Shown in pieces: positions 12,054 to 23,529 of a stretch of DNA of 64,000 nucleotides (positions within the stretch are counted from its first letter, which is position 1; each line of letters begins with the position of its first letter). Source of the DNA: Psococerastis gibbosa (taxonomy: Eukaryota; Arthropoda; Insecta; Psocodea; Psocidae); contig OZ020485.1 in NCBI GenBank assembly GCA_963971405.1, positions 7,688,001 to 7,752,000 on the forward strand, given 5' to 3'. The position numbers and the translations under genes were made by a program. The notes under the pieces are model-generated. The model ran no database searches. It saw nothing but the letters and a program-made list of their open reading frames with translations, and was not told where the DNA came from.

Positions 12054-12687
12054 TCACTTTTCACACCACTTAACTGATAAACGACTTTCCTTGTTCATGC
12101 AAGTTTTAGAACAGAAGGCTAGTGGCATTACCATTATTACGTACGTCTTAGTACAATAAGATGGAAATAAATGTATATTCATTGTACTTTACTCACAGTA
12201 TGTTAACTTTTGTGATAGATTGGTAAAGTTAATGTAAACGTAAAACCAAGGAAATGCATGTTACTTATTATGACTGAAACACAAATTACAAAATTGCGGT
12301 GTCCAAAATAATAACTTTTGCTGACGTTGCCTCATTTACATTTAATTAAGAAGTTTTCTATGCAACTTTCCAACAAAACCGTCCTTTTTTAAATCAGCAT
12401 AGGGAATAAGCAAGCATTGGGAACAAGGCAAAACAGGATTTTACATTTTACTATGCACAGTACTGAAAACACCAAGTCCCAATTAAGAGTGGAACTTTTT
12501 TAAAAATTGTAGCGACTGCAACTAATTATTTTTCTATTTTACTCCAGCCTACTACTATGCAATATATCAGTCACATAGAGCAGCAAGCCAGCTATCATTC
12601 CCGATTGACCTATTTTTGATGCACAACTAGTTCCACGAACCATTTTCTTGTTCCTTGTTTCATTAAATTAGACAACATCATGCTTAC

Positions 12688-12952
12688 CCAAGTCCCATTT
12701 GAGGCCGTTCGTGGTCACGGTTGTCAGACCTTTCAGGGGGATCAGACCGCAAGGCAGAGAAGAGGACACGTTGGAGGGAGGCACCTGGATCGCGTGGCGA
12801 CCAGCGGGCAGCAGCCAAGTCAGACTGTCACTGCTGACGATGATCGGGTGCCAATCTACCTGCCAACTCTGCGCATGGTACAGCGACTCCATATTAGCCA
12901 TAATCTGGTCCAGCCGTCCTGAATGCTCGCATATGCATAAAACATACTGAAT
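12688..12952 (-). CDS. TPK1: thiamine pyrophosphokinase, penultimate coding exon
   Basis: The exon encodes about 88 residues starting IQYVLCICEHSGRLDQIM. They include GRLDQ, which matches the GRFDQ motif of animal TPK1, then PIIVSSDSLTWLL and PCGLIPL...TTNGLKWDL, the core of the beta-rich thiamine-binding domain. On the minus strand the acceptor is GTTTCAG and the donor GTAAGC. An alternative acceptor six bases inside would drop two residues; I chose the outer one because it keeps the family length between the TDFTK and GRFDQ regions. Entry phase is 0 and exit phase 1, fitting both neighbouring exons. No stop or frameshift is present. Open stretches on the plus strand here are antisense shadows. 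Confidence 0.93.
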
Positions 12953-13132
12953 CTGAAACAAATTTTAGAAATGAAAATGTTTCTATTTTACGGCTCTGCA
13001 GCCCTACTATATTAACTTAACTCCGGGAATAGGGTAAAATTATTCTCAATAAACTGAAAGGCCGAAAGTTATATTGCGAAGGACTCGTATCTGTACCTAA
13101 TTAAGGCATGCCGTCGCCGGTTTCATTGCGTG

Positions 13133-13300
13133 AATGGTAAGTTTGTCTCAGCTTGTCCATTATCGCTTGTAGCCGGTGTAGGTTGACATCGAGAATGTAT
13201 CCCAGTTTGCCAATGACCAGAAATTCATACGGAAACAACACAAATAATGTCCGAAATCCACGGGGTCGTTGGCATTGGACAAGGCACCTATGGCCAATCT
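13133..13300 (+). repeat. interspersed repeat shared with 45960-46130
   Basis: Reads GGTAAGTTTGTCTCAGCTTG, then GTAGCCGGTGTAGGTTGACA, and matches 45960-46130 over about 165 bp with many substitutions. Probably an old SINE; no clear pol III boxes. Confidence 0.65.
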
Positions 13301-13319
13301 AAGTAGGCCAGGGCCTATA

Positions 13320-13445
13320 AAAATGCTCATACACTGGGAAGAAAGATCGCCGGTGGTATGAGAAGCTTGGGACTCTCAACCGAGGACGCCCAGAACAAGA
13401 CTGTGGAAACGCTGCTGTAGTGCCGCCGATGCGCATTAAAAGCAA
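13320..13445 (+). mobile_element. LINE 3'-end fragment
   Basis: Translation gives KIAGGMRSLGLSTEDAQNKT, nearly the same peptide as on the minus strand at 22020-22090. Both are remnants of the same element's C-terminal coding end. It lies in the large TPK1 intron. Confidence 0.65.
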
Positions 13446-14067
13446 GTAAACCCCAATTGATTCATTTGCTTTAAACAAGAGTGCAAAATGCGCGGGAAAT
13501 TCAAATTAATAAATGGATCCTTGGCTATACATTTTGCGCCCCTGGTTGGGGGATTGTGATAGTTGGTGATGCAGTGGACAACGAGGACCGTCTAAAACAG
13601 TTTGTTATGGCTTGTGTTAGAGAGTGTGGGTGTAAAGTAATTGATTGTTGTGATGTTTGCATGAAAGACATTTGAGTATCAAGGTTTAGGTATTTAAAAA
13701 ATTAATTGTGGAGTTGACGACAGCGATAATGCCGAATGGTAGTTTGAAGTGTTGGTAGGTTTTGCCTGGGTTGAGTAAACACATAGGGCTGTGCAGAAGT
13801 AGTACGTGTACGATTGTGAGATAGGTTTTTTAGTGACCACATAGAGGGGCTGGTTCGCCGCACATCAGATGGCCTTGTTTGGCCTATTCATAGCCTATCC
13901 AACATGACCTCTGCTTGTCATTGTTTTCGAGAGGATGTTAATTAAATTAAATTAATCAATTGTGGTTTATTCAGAATAATTTTAATCCTATCCCCGGTAT
14001 TAAGTTAATCTATAAACAACAGGACAGTAGGGTAAATTGTCTTGCAAGTTGCAATGTATAGGTAAAC

Positions 14068-14285
14068 TAAGCTGAGTTGATTCACAGCAGAAAAATCACG
14101 GTAAGCTGACTGAGACAATCTGAGCAAATATTACACGAACAGTCACTTAATGATATATTGTATATGCGAAGCGAGCTTTCGTGTATATCACTTGTAAGGT
14201 GACTGTTGATCGCGTAACACTTGCACAGTACGACTCAGTCAACTCACCGTGATTTTTCAGCTGTGACGCTTGGCTCAACTAACCA
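14068..14285. repeat. imperfect inverted repeat, about 80-bp arms
   Basis: The arms carry AGAAAAATCACGGTAAGCTG and, inverted, CTCACCGTGATTTTTC, and extend outward to AGTTGATTCACAGC / GCTGTGACGCTTGGCTCAAC. The centre is AT-rich near 14150-14200. It looks like an old MITE; no clean target duplication. Confidence 0.7.
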
Positions 14286-15900
14286 CACCCTTCGATTATG
14301 CAGCTGCTTATTCGATACATTCGCAGCTAGCCACCATATCTGGTGGCCTTATCGCTATGCGCCACCAGCGGACCCAGTAGTAGCCTACAGCTCTGCCCTA
14401 GCTGTATAGCTCCAACTCGCTAGGATGGATTAGTAATAGAACAAAGATCAAAGGGTTCCTGGGGCCTCAAACCGTGTAAATCCGTTGAAATCTCGGAATC
14501 GGAAATTTCGACTGTCACAAAGCTTTCCTTACACTACGTATAAAGTGGAAAGCAAAAAATAAAACATAATTGATTGTCCAAATTATTTCCTGTTTGCCTA
14601 TAAATAAATACCTGTATTTATTTATTATGGCCTCCAGAAATTTGTCTCCTATGACAACTTTGGTAGACATAGCGGATTTTAAATGACAGAAAAATGGTAT
14701 GAGTGACCCTTCGGCTTCTACATGTATAATTTTAATATGAAAAGTATGAGCAAATTATGCCTAGAAGGTAGATACCCTCTCATGCACCTTTAATTAGTAA
14801 TCAAATACACGAGTGAGATCAAGTTTTGCTTCAGGAATTGTGGTAAGATAGAGAATAAAATATTTTTATCAAGATTCAAAGATCAACAACTAAAAACTCG
14901 TTTCTGCATTGACAGTACTAGGCCTACTGTATAATACTGTATGTTCAATGTTGTATTTTGTCCATCAAGTCACACTTATAAGAAATAGTGCGATTGATAT
15001 TTTTCTTTTCGGTGACGTAATTTTGTTTTCTCTACCCAATGGTGACTATCGGGTCATAACGTCAAACACTACAAGTACCGTAAGAGTATGTACCATTAGC
15101 AAGGCTTCACTGAATCATATATTTAAAGGAAATGTAGACTACTAGTAAAAATATCTTTATTTTTAATTACATTTATGGCCTATCTTGATAAGCAAATTAT
15201 GTGACCAGCAATAGAAACGAACGAAGCACCAAGTTTGTCGATGTTATTAAGAGTCTACGTACGCCTCGTAGGAAAAAGGTACTCCAAAATCCGTTGCCTT
15301 TACATGCTTCTATTTTTTACTTAATTAACAAAGCAAGACATTAAAGAATATAAAAGGCCATAAAATTAGGTAATTAATGCAGAATTGTGAAAAACAGTAG
15401 AAGCAAGTGATGAAGAAATTAATTAAAAAAGCGCGCTCCTATGGCACAATCCAAGGGCTAATTTAGGCAAGTGTGTCAAACCTCGCATACAACGGCATGG
15501 GGTCATAGTCAATTGCACCCAATTGTTGATGTTTGGAATAGTGGAACCGGTTAAATACCTTCAATTAATGCTACCACTATTCAAACAAAATTCCACCAAC
15601 CATGCCCAGGGATGGCAAACACCGTGCCACAGTTGGCAAATAGGAAATAATTCGGGCACGTTTAAGCTTAACAAAACCTTAGCTTACACTACATAAAATA
15701 AGATATTCTTCAAGTGTATTTAATTTCGTTTCCAAAAACAAAACATGTGTTTTACAAAAATTTTCTCGCGGCTTCGGCAATCGGGAGTAATTATTCTAGG
15801 TCTAGCGTTTCGGGCATGGCAAACATTTTATTTTTACCTAGGAAAGAAGCTCATAAGAATTGTTGTTTCCATCGCCCGCTTTCAACATTTCTGCTTTAAG
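14286..15900. other. TPK1 intron, no further features
   Basis: AT-rich intronic sequence of the minus-strand TPK1 gene; nothing recognisable on either strand. Confidence 0.5.
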
Positions 15901-15901
15901 C

Positions 15902-16205
15902 AACCCTGTCAGTCTAGCGGGGGGAGTGAGTCTGTCTGTTAACGCGAGGCACCCTAAAAGCAGACTCTTTCACCTCGGGGGAAAGGGGAATCGACTGACA
16001 GGGTGGACCTCCCCATTACAGTAGATTCCGAACCACTTGGGGAACATGGTAAAGTCACACGATTAATTCGGAGGTGACGAGGACTCGACACGCACGTAGG
16101 CGGACTGGTTCAGTCTCAGCGCGTTATCATGTCCCACCATGTTCCCCTGCCAAAGCTGTGTACACTAACAATTTTGAAGCATGCTCTGCTGTTATGGATT
16201 CAACA
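15902..16205 (-). repeat. interspersed repeat family F
   Basis: The reverse complement of 16010-16090 matches 44568-44650 (GGTTCGGAATCCACTATAATC region), and 16080-16205 is the inverse of 18785-18925 (GTCCCACCATGTTCCCCTGC region). The family has at least four copies here: this one, 18785-18925, 44460-44745 and, in part, 48595-48780. Confidence 0.75.
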
Positions 16206-17366
16206 TGGTAAAGCCGTTGGCAGAAGCTCATCAGAATAAAGGACATGTATAAGTGCAAAATGTACGAAACTAATACACGTTTTTCAAAGTACTTAATAAG
16301 TTATTATTATTTGTTGTATAAACAGTGTTATTCAGCAATATATTTGTAGCTTACTATAGTTTGGGGACGCCATGGCTTCATTGTGATTTTTTTAAAAAAC
16401 AAATTGGCCCGTGCGTTAAAAAAAAGCCAACCCGGCTCTAACTAGAAATTAAACAAAATTTAACATTTATAAGGAGAGTAGAACAATTGTCAATACATTG
16501 ATTGGGTATGTACAGTTTCAAGTAGGCTTCACATTTATGAACTGTGCTATAAATCATTAATTATTGACCTAGTCATAGCCTACATTAAAGGCTAATGCTA
16601 TGCCGCGTTATTCACATTAGTTGTAGCGATAAATAAAAGCATGAGACAATCTAATCAATCCGTATGATCTGAAGTAAGAGGTACAACTGATAAATGAACA
16701 AAAGATGAAAAACTTTTAAATCTCATGACTGCGAGTCAACGCATTATCATAGGAATATCAATGAACCATTTGTAATTTTAGTTTCTTACAGCCTATTTTC
16801 TCAAATAAATAATTTATAGCTGTTTCCTTGCACTGTTTAAGTTATATTTTCCCCTAATTTGAGGTAGGCATCGCGATTAAACAATTCCTCCTCTGATTGG
16901 CTGAAACTGAATTGTAACAGAAAATGCCAATATTTAAAAACGATTAACAAAACAATTATATTTACAAAACAGTTACATTTTTTATTTCCTTAAAATTTCT
17001 AAGTAAAAGTGCCATGAAAAAAGGAAGTTATATATATGAAGGGCTGGTGTCCAGAAGTTCGCGGCCTAGCCTAGAAGAACCGCTAAAAATATAAGCATTG
17101 CTTAATGTTTTAGGGTGTTATTTTATTAACATAATTGCAACTCATCTTTGCACTTTTAAGCCATCCTAAAATAAAATTAACAGAAAAATGACATTTTATT
17201 TGGTCTTCTACAACGAAACAAATCGTCAGTCACCTGGTGATTTCTCAATACTTTAGTGAGTGCTTAAAAAGTAGTAATGAATTAAAATAGAGAGGCAGAG
17301 TGTAAGCCGTGGTTTTCAGCAGCCAACACTAAAAAAAATTTACCCCGAAACATTCGACTCTTCGGT
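16206..17366. other. TPK1 intron, no further features
   Basis: No coding or repeat structure recognised. Confidence 0.5.
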
Positions 17367-17554
17367 CTATTACTAAGCCAACCTAGCGGAGTTAGGGCTA
17401 TAAAGCTCTCTCTTACACTCAACTGGGAAAGCCCGGGACCGCCTGTTTTACATGCCCTCCGAAGCATGGCCAGAAAATGTAGCCTCGAATGTAGGACTCG
17501 AACCAACAACCTTTCGGGTGAAAGTTGGAGTCTGTTACACAACTCTACATGTCC
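17367..17554 (-). repeat. tRNA-derived SINE, family B, copy 2
   Basis: Full-length relative of the 379-567 unit on the same strand. The B-box region reads GGTTCGAGTCCTAC and the body carries GGCGGTCCCGGGC. Confidence 0.85.
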
Positions 17555-17754
17555 TAACCTAACCGAAACAAGCCGAAAATTTCTGTTGTATAAGTGGGAT
17601 GTTAATGCATCATGTCATTTTGGCATCACAAATGGAGCAGTAGGTAAGAGAGAATAGAATAGAATAGTATCCTCCGTCAGTCCTCAGGTCAAGACTCTCT
17701 TGGGTTGTCATACCGCGGGGGTTTTATTTTTGTATTTAATGCATAATACCACAA

Positions 17755-18164
17755 TTCGTCTTCAAAGTAGCTGAGCTTCTGAGTAATGCCTTATGGTCTC
17801 AGAGGCGAAAATCTCTAACCTCCTTATGGTGAAGATGGAAGCGCATAATGGCGACTAAACAGGGGGACAGAATTTGAGCCGGGATAAGGAAAAACTCCAG
17901 TCTTTTTTGAGCAGGGCACTCTATTGCTCCCGGATTGGTAATCTGGCCCGAAGTCGGAGGAACTCAATGAAAAGTCAACGGCACAAGGATGCAGAAGGCA
18001 ACAGGAAACCACTACATTACCATTTCCTAGTACAGTCATCATGACTAAGTACAATCGGTAATCTACACACTTGACTTCCTTTTAGGGAGTCCGAAGTACG
18101 GTATCTGCGTGATACAATTGCCATCTTCGACATATGAGGCATTAGAAGAAGAAGAAGAGACCAC
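17755..18164 (+). repeat. SINE-like family D with LINE-type GAAGAAG tail, copy 1
   Basis: Body words CGTCTTCAAAGTAG, AAGGATGCAGAAGGCAAC and CATTACCATTTCCTAGTACA are shared with 42794-43138 and in part with 26200-26482. The 3' end, a CTTCGA-ATGAGGCATTAGAAGAAG type tail, resembles the LINE end at 29840-30175. It ends only 38 bp from a TPK1 exon. Confidence 0.8.
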
Positions 18165-18201
18165 ACTTGGCTTGATATGCTAAGTAGGCTGAATAATTTA
18201 C

Positions 18202-18452
18202 CTTTACTCCCAAGGCTGCCTCCATGCTGGTTACAACGCGCAGTGCTTTGGTAAAGTCATTTTCGTCCTGGTCAGGTGTCGGATAGAACTGAACGCCTTG
18301 TCCTCGAAATAGGGCTTCGGTTTCTTCAGTTATGGAATCCAAGTCTCCAGTGATGCAATGTGGGGGATTCGGCGCCTTAATCTCCGGGGGAAGTTGTTCC
18401 AAAAACCTTTTCCATCTATTTGATCCTCCGTCGACGGTAATCCGGATTAAAG
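18202..18452 (-). CDS. TPK1: thiamine pyrophosphokinase, catalytic exon
   Basis: The exon encodes 83 residues beginning LIRITVDGGSNRW. It holds the conserved kinase signatures: VDGGSNR (nucleotide-side loop), GDLDSI, and PTPDQDENDFTKAL, whose acidic residues coordinate Mg-ATP in TPK enzymes. The acceptor on the minus strand is TTATAATTTCAG and the donor GTAAAT; entry phase is 1 and exit phase 0. With the two downstream exons about 214 residues are accounted for against about 243 in human TPK1, so roughly 30 N-terminal residues (the LVxLNQPL region) are missing. I did not find that exon between here and 33 kb. A family B SINE begins 48 bp upstream. Confidence 0.93.
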
Positions 18453-18499
18453 CTGAAATTATAATAAATAAAAAAATTGTAAAATAAAATAAATTATCA

Positions 18500-18690
18500 G
18501 GACATGTAGCGTAGTGGTACGGACTCTGACTTTCACTCGAAAGGTTGTTGGTTCGCGTCCCACACTGGCTACATTTTCTGGCCATGCTTCGGAGGGCATA
18601 TAAAGCAGGCGGTCCCGGGCCTCCCTAGTTGAGTGTAAGAGATGGCTTTCTAGCCCTAACTCCGCTAGGTTGGCTTAGTAATAGGAACAA
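18500..18690 (+). repeat. tRNA-derived SINE, family B, copy 3
   Basis: Best-preserved copy: GTAGCGTAGTGGTACGGACT head, anticodon-type loop CTTTCAC, B-box GGTTCGCGTCC, then the GGCGGTCCCGGGCC body and the CTAGGTTGGCTTAG end. Opposite in direction to the TPK1 gene in whose intron it lies. Confidence 0.88.
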
Positions 18691-18784
18691 CAAAAAGTCC
18701 CTATTTATTATTTATTATTATAATCGTATGCTGAGAGCTACTGGTTAGATTAGCATAGTATTTAATTTTTGCCAACGGCCTAAC

Positions 18785-18925
18785 CATGTTGAATCTATGT
18801 TGAAACAGCGGCAAACTTGGTAGTATGCACAGTGTTGGCAGGGGAACATGGTGGGACATGATAACGTGCTGAGACTATACCAGTCCGTCTACGAGCGTGT
18901 CGAGTCCTGGCCCTGAGCGATGATT
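18785..18925 (+). repeat. repeat family F, inverted copy
   Basis: Matches the complement of 16080-16205, including GGGGAACATGGTGGGACATG and CGTGTCGAGTCC. Confidence 0.78.
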
Positions 18926-20400
18926 TTAGTTCTCAACTCTCAAGTATTTACCTCTTTCCCATTGTGATAACAAAAATGTGCTGGGGCAGGATATAGGCTG
19001 ATTGAGAATAATGATGGCGGTGGCAGCGTGGTCCAAGATATGACAAACATTCCATGTCAGCATCTTTGCACACTGCAAAAATAATAATTAAAAGTCATTG
19101 ATTAATACGTTTATAATACCGGAATAATGGATACAAAATGATGAGTTCCTTATCCAATGTAAGACGGAGGACATGTCTATTAACTACACACATGGCATTG
19201 CCCCTCCCCCTCCCCCCCCCCCCACGATATGTTAATAAAACAGAAATAAATAAAATGAAAGAAACTGGGCCCCTGCCATGCCAAGGTTCCATTCTTACAT
19301 AGAGAAAAAAAATATATCTTGCAAGCTTGAACTATACAAGTAGATAGATAGATGGAAAATGAATTTCTCAACAAAAAATAGGGGGATATAAAATTTCAAG
19401 CTGTTGCCCCCTCAAGCCGAAGCGTGGGAGGGAGGCACATCAAACCTAATATAAGAAACTTTTAACAAAATCTATGTAACATGGAAAAAAATAAGAAAAA
19501 GCGGACTATCGTCCTTGTTATGCAAAAACAATGGCAAGGTTACACTTGAATGTTACAATTATTATTTTTTTTAATTTACACATTCAGAGCAGACTATGGT
19601 ACTTGTTTATGTACGATCATACATACAAAAAAATAATAAAATATATATATATATATATACGTATACGTAGTATATAAAGGCTAATAGTCGTAGGTACGCA
19701 TTTTGGTTACATTAATATTGCAGCATAATATACCAATTAATATGGAGTTAATGAAATGCTTAAGTCACTTCACATGATCTAATTACCTAACATAACCAAT
19801 TAATGAGTGAAATACCTGAGTGTATGACCGTACGCCTAAATTAACGTCAAGTTAATTTTACTTAGAAAGGTATCTACGTGCTGCACATAATGTCCACTGA
19901 GTAAAAGGAGACTTTAATATTTAAACGATTCAACCAATATATAATCATTTTTAACAATAAAGTATAAAAATATACCAAATAAAAAGAGGGACACTTCAGC
20001 CTCATTATACTAAGATGGCCTATATACAGTATATTAATTATACTATTTTGTTAATATATTTGAATAGACATAAATGAACATGATGATGAAAAATCATGAA
20101 ACATGTTAAGGAAATTAGTATTTTTTAAAGCAACTAGTTGTTTTAATTACTTCAAATTAAACTATTAAAGTCGAGTAAGAACAGTTGAACAGAATGTTAC
20201 GATAATTTGCGGTACATAATAATCACTTCACTTTTCACTTTTTTCCTTGACTAGTAACCCCGGACAAGGTGCATATATTGAGAAAAACAATTTGTTATTA
20301 ATCAACATTATCACGCTCAAGCTTCCGCTTATAGAGCGATCTTAGTGCAGTGGCACTACAAGATATCAAATAAAATTAATAATAATAAACCATTATTAAG
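18926..20400. other. no gene seen
   Basis: AT-rich with C-run and (AT)n stretches. The segment 20225-20275 (CACTTCACTTTTC...CCGGACAAGG) is the inverse of 52325-52395, a short dispersed repeat. Confidence 0.5.
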
Positions 20401-20875
20401 TAAACAAAAAATAACAAAAACTTAGAGTTTTAGAAAAACTTGTTATAACAACCCGAATTAGTAAAACCCAAATAATCGTTAAGAAATTAACTTTGTCTAA
20501 GAAACCCACTTGTGTTAGTATAAAACCGTGAGCGCTTTCGGCAAGAACTGCCATCTACAGAGGGAAACCCACTAGCACAGTTACACCTTATCTGCGATTT
20601 GAGACTTGCTCAACTCGAGGAGAAGATGCAAATTGATGATGCATTTGCATCTTCTCCTCGAGTTGAGCAAGTCTCAAATCGCAGATAAGGTGTAACTGTG
20701 CTAGTGGGTTTCCCTCTGTAGATGGCAGTTCTTGCCGAAAGCGCTCAGGGTTTTATACTAACACAAGTGGGTTTCTTAGACAAAGTTAATTTCTTAACGA
20801 TTATTTGGGTTTTACTAATTCGGGTTGCTATAACAAGTTTTTCTGAAACTCTAAGTTTTTGTTATTTTTTGTTTA
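20401..20875. repeat. near-perfect palindrome, 233-bp arms, 9-bp spacer
   Basis: Positions 20401-20633 are the reverse complement of 20643-20875 with about three mismatches. The outer ends are TAAACAAAAAATAAC and GTTATTTTTTGTTTA; the spacer is TGATGATGC at 20634-20642. No ORF and no clear target duplication. It could be a fold-back transposon, a recent inverted duplication or an assembly artefact. Confidence 0.95.
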
Positions 20876-20889
20876 TTAGAATGAAATAC

Positions 20890-21619
20890 CACGAAGTCAC
20901 GAGTAATCTAATTATTTATATTATTGAGTACTCACTCTAGCCTTCTGCAATGAGTGAGATCCTTCTGAACTCTGAAATATGGTATTGTTATATATATAAT
21001 AAAACTTATATATATATAATATAAAAATATATATACAAAATTATGTGTATAATAAAATGGCTAATAGTCTGCATTTGAAATTAAGTATTTTTTTATATAT
21101 TCTTTTATTTTCCCTATTTTTTTCAATTCGTTTAGTTAAAGTGGCAATTTGTTAAATATCTCTGGTAAAACTGTTTCATTGAGGCGTCTGCAGTACTAAT
21201 AATGTGTTATAGGAATATTTCGTCTCAATGTGTCTTCATTTCTCAGTTGCCTCTTACTCTGTGTGTTTCCAACAATTTTGCTTAATTACTTAAAATAGTT
21301 ATTCTTTATTATAAGATATTTGTACAGTTTTCCTATTGGTAGTAATAATAATAATAATAATTGTGTATATCCCACATTTCACACCATACGAGGATTACCA
21401 CCCTTCTTAAGGATTTACAGTCAAGTAAATGACCATCATATAGAAAGTATAAAGACAATATTCTTTCTTCTTTTCTTTCTTATAAGCTACAGTACATATT
21501 TAGGTACGAATGCCTAAAAGCAGCCATTATTATAAATATGGCCCAGAACTATAACCCCCTCCCCACTCCAGCGCAAAATTAGGCGACACGTCACCCTTGC
21601 AAATGACGTGACTCTTGCT
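20890..21619. other. no gene seen; short (AAT)n run
   Basis: AT-rich, with an AAT microsatellite near 21341-21361. Confidence 0.5.
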
Positions 21620-21622
21620 TTA

Positions 21623-21762
21623 GACGCAGATTCCACCAACGTCAATAGTGATATTAAATGTTTTTTTGACGTGGTAGCAGACATTTTTAGACTGTCTAAA
21701 AATGTCTGCTACCACGTCAAAAAACATTTAATATCACTATTGACGTTGGTGGAATCTGCGCC
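21623..21762. mobile_element. 140-bp hairpin MITE, PIF/Harbinger-like
   Basis: Almost perfectly self-complementary: termini GACGCAGATTCCACCAACGT and ACGTTGGTGGAATCTGCGCC, flanked by TTA on both sides (21620-21622, 21763-21765). The centre holds GGTAGCAGACAT on the left arm and its complement on the right. Confidence 0.88.
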
Positions 21763-22019
21763 TTAGCGAAGTTCAGTTAAAACTATTTTCGTAGTGCGTC
21801 AGTGATTTCTCATACCACGTCTATTCCTAATGGAGCGGGATGTAGGTTATCTGTAAGTCAAAACTAATCTAGGTTTCTGTAAATGGGTCGAAAGTAAATA
21901 TTGTCTCACTTGTGATAGGTCTAAACAAGATTCCAATCGATATGGCGACAGTTTTATTTGTCTTTCATTGAGTAATCTCTGGCCAGGAAGCAATGCTCGT
22001 CAAAATATAATTTTTCCGT

Positions 22020-22270
22020 GGTAGCAGTTCCACACAGTCATGTTGTGTGCGCCTTCTGTTGAGAGCCCCAAATTTCTCATATCTCCGGCGATCTTTCTTC
22101 TCAGTGTAACTTTCGGCCTCCCTGGTGGTCTTCTTCCTTGCATCTCCCGGTTCATTACTTTTTTTGACTAGGTGGTTTTCGTCTCTACGTAGTACGTGTC
22201 CCCACCAGTTCAGCCTATTTTCTCTTAGTTGCTCCTGTACGTCACGGGTTCTCTTCTCATCAGGACCTTT
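22020..22270 (-). mobile_element. LINE C-terminal coding end, defective
   Basis: Minus-strand translation, with frame changes, gives RLNWWGHVLRRDENHLVK and GRRPPGRPKVTLRRKIAGDM, a pattern common at the C-terminus of non-LTR reverse-transcriptase ORFs. Related to the 13320-13445 fragment. Confidence 0.75.
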
Positions 22271-22320
22271 TTAGCATTTCTGCTGCGTGAATCATCCGTG
22301 CAATAATATAAAATTTGATT

Positions 22321-22460
22321 ATTCATACATTGGTATGAAGTGTACGCCGATGATGTCGCAGTGTTTGCGACTCTCAGGATACCGCTTTACACTTCGCTGG
22401 AGATGGAGCCACACAGGATGACCATCATAAGAATTATGGAGCATGCGATATAATACTCAG
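22321..22460 (+). mobile_element. reverse-transcriptase fragment with YADD
   Basis: The frame at 22343 reads YADDVAVFATLR, the catalytic YxDD box of a non-LTR reverse transcriptase. Little else is recognisable; it is decayed and opposite in direction to the neighbouring LINE fragment. Confidence 0.6.
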
Positions 22461-23150
22461 CAGTAGGCACAAATTCAACACGGAAGGTAGTAATTTATCA
22501 GACCCAACATGTGACCGAACATAAATATCTACAATCGACAATCAAGCATCCCATTCCATCCTAGCGGATCACTCCAAAATAAAAACACCCAAATTCAGAA
22601 AATTAAATTAATTAGGGTGTAGGGTATGAAACCATGGTACCAAACCAAGCGAAATATTTCTAATACCGATCAGAATTGTCATATAGAACATCTTATTAAG
22701 AATAATTTGACTGATAAACAAACCTTCTATTATGAAGGCTTAAAATTAATTTGTTTGAAACATTGAGGGTTAATAGTTTTAATTAACTTAGAAAAATTTG
22801 TCAGTATTTGAGGGTGCACTCGAAGAATGTTCTCTATTGTGGTTTTTCTTTTTCTTTCATTCTCAAGTTTATTGTATTCTTTATTTATTTATAGTCAATT
22901 TTTTAATGTATCACATAGTTGTAAAATTATAAGCCATTTCAAAATAACAGGGGCCCAAACACGGGTCAATCCTATGGGGTCCCCCTACCACCTATTAATG
23001 TAACATGCCCTGATATAATGCTGTAAAAATTGTTATTACAATTACAAAATATAGTATTTAAACAGATGTAAAGAACTTTACCTAACAAGTAGTTGTTTGG
23101 AATAAAATTTCAAAAAATTAAGTGATTTTGTATGGTGTTTTTAGAGATAA

Positions 23151-23529
23151 GGCGCCCATTCCACCGACCGGCTAGGGCTATTTACAAAAACGGTGACGGC
23201 AGACATTCAAGACTTAGGTGGCGTTTCCACCGACCTCACATTGCAGAATTGACGGAAATGTTTATTTTCCTCTATGCCATAGTTAAAATTGATCAATGGT
23301 CATACAGTAAAATCACAAACAAACAAACTAAAATTAAAAAATGGCGTCATGGGATATGTTAAGTACAAACATTTTAATAGATTTCTATAAAAAGAAAAAT
23401 TCTAATTTCCGTCAATGTCATTTGCATTCTGCAATGCGAGGTCGGTGGAGACGCCACCTAAGTCTTGAATGTCTGCTACCACGTCACCGTTTTTGTAAAT
23501 AGCCCTAGCCGGTCGGTGGAATGGGCGCC
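23151..23529. mobile_element. full-length PIF/Harbinger-like MITE
   Basis: Inverted termini GGCGCCCATTCCACCGACCG and CGGTCGGTGGAATGGGCGCC, TAA on both sides (23148-23150, 23530-23532), arms of about 110 bp and a unique AT-rich middle containing TTTATTTTCCTCTATGCC. The right arm holds TGTCTGCTACCACGTCACCG; the left arm has lost a few bases of the same word. Confidence 0.92.

Noticed and set aside
12680-12950. Two plus-strand open frames
   Set aside because: Antisense shadows of the TPK1 exon, whose sequence and splice phases are convincing on the minus strand.
13481-13675. 64-codon frame with several cysteines
   Set aside because: Lies next to a LINE fragment in a TPK1 intron; no splice sites or domain.
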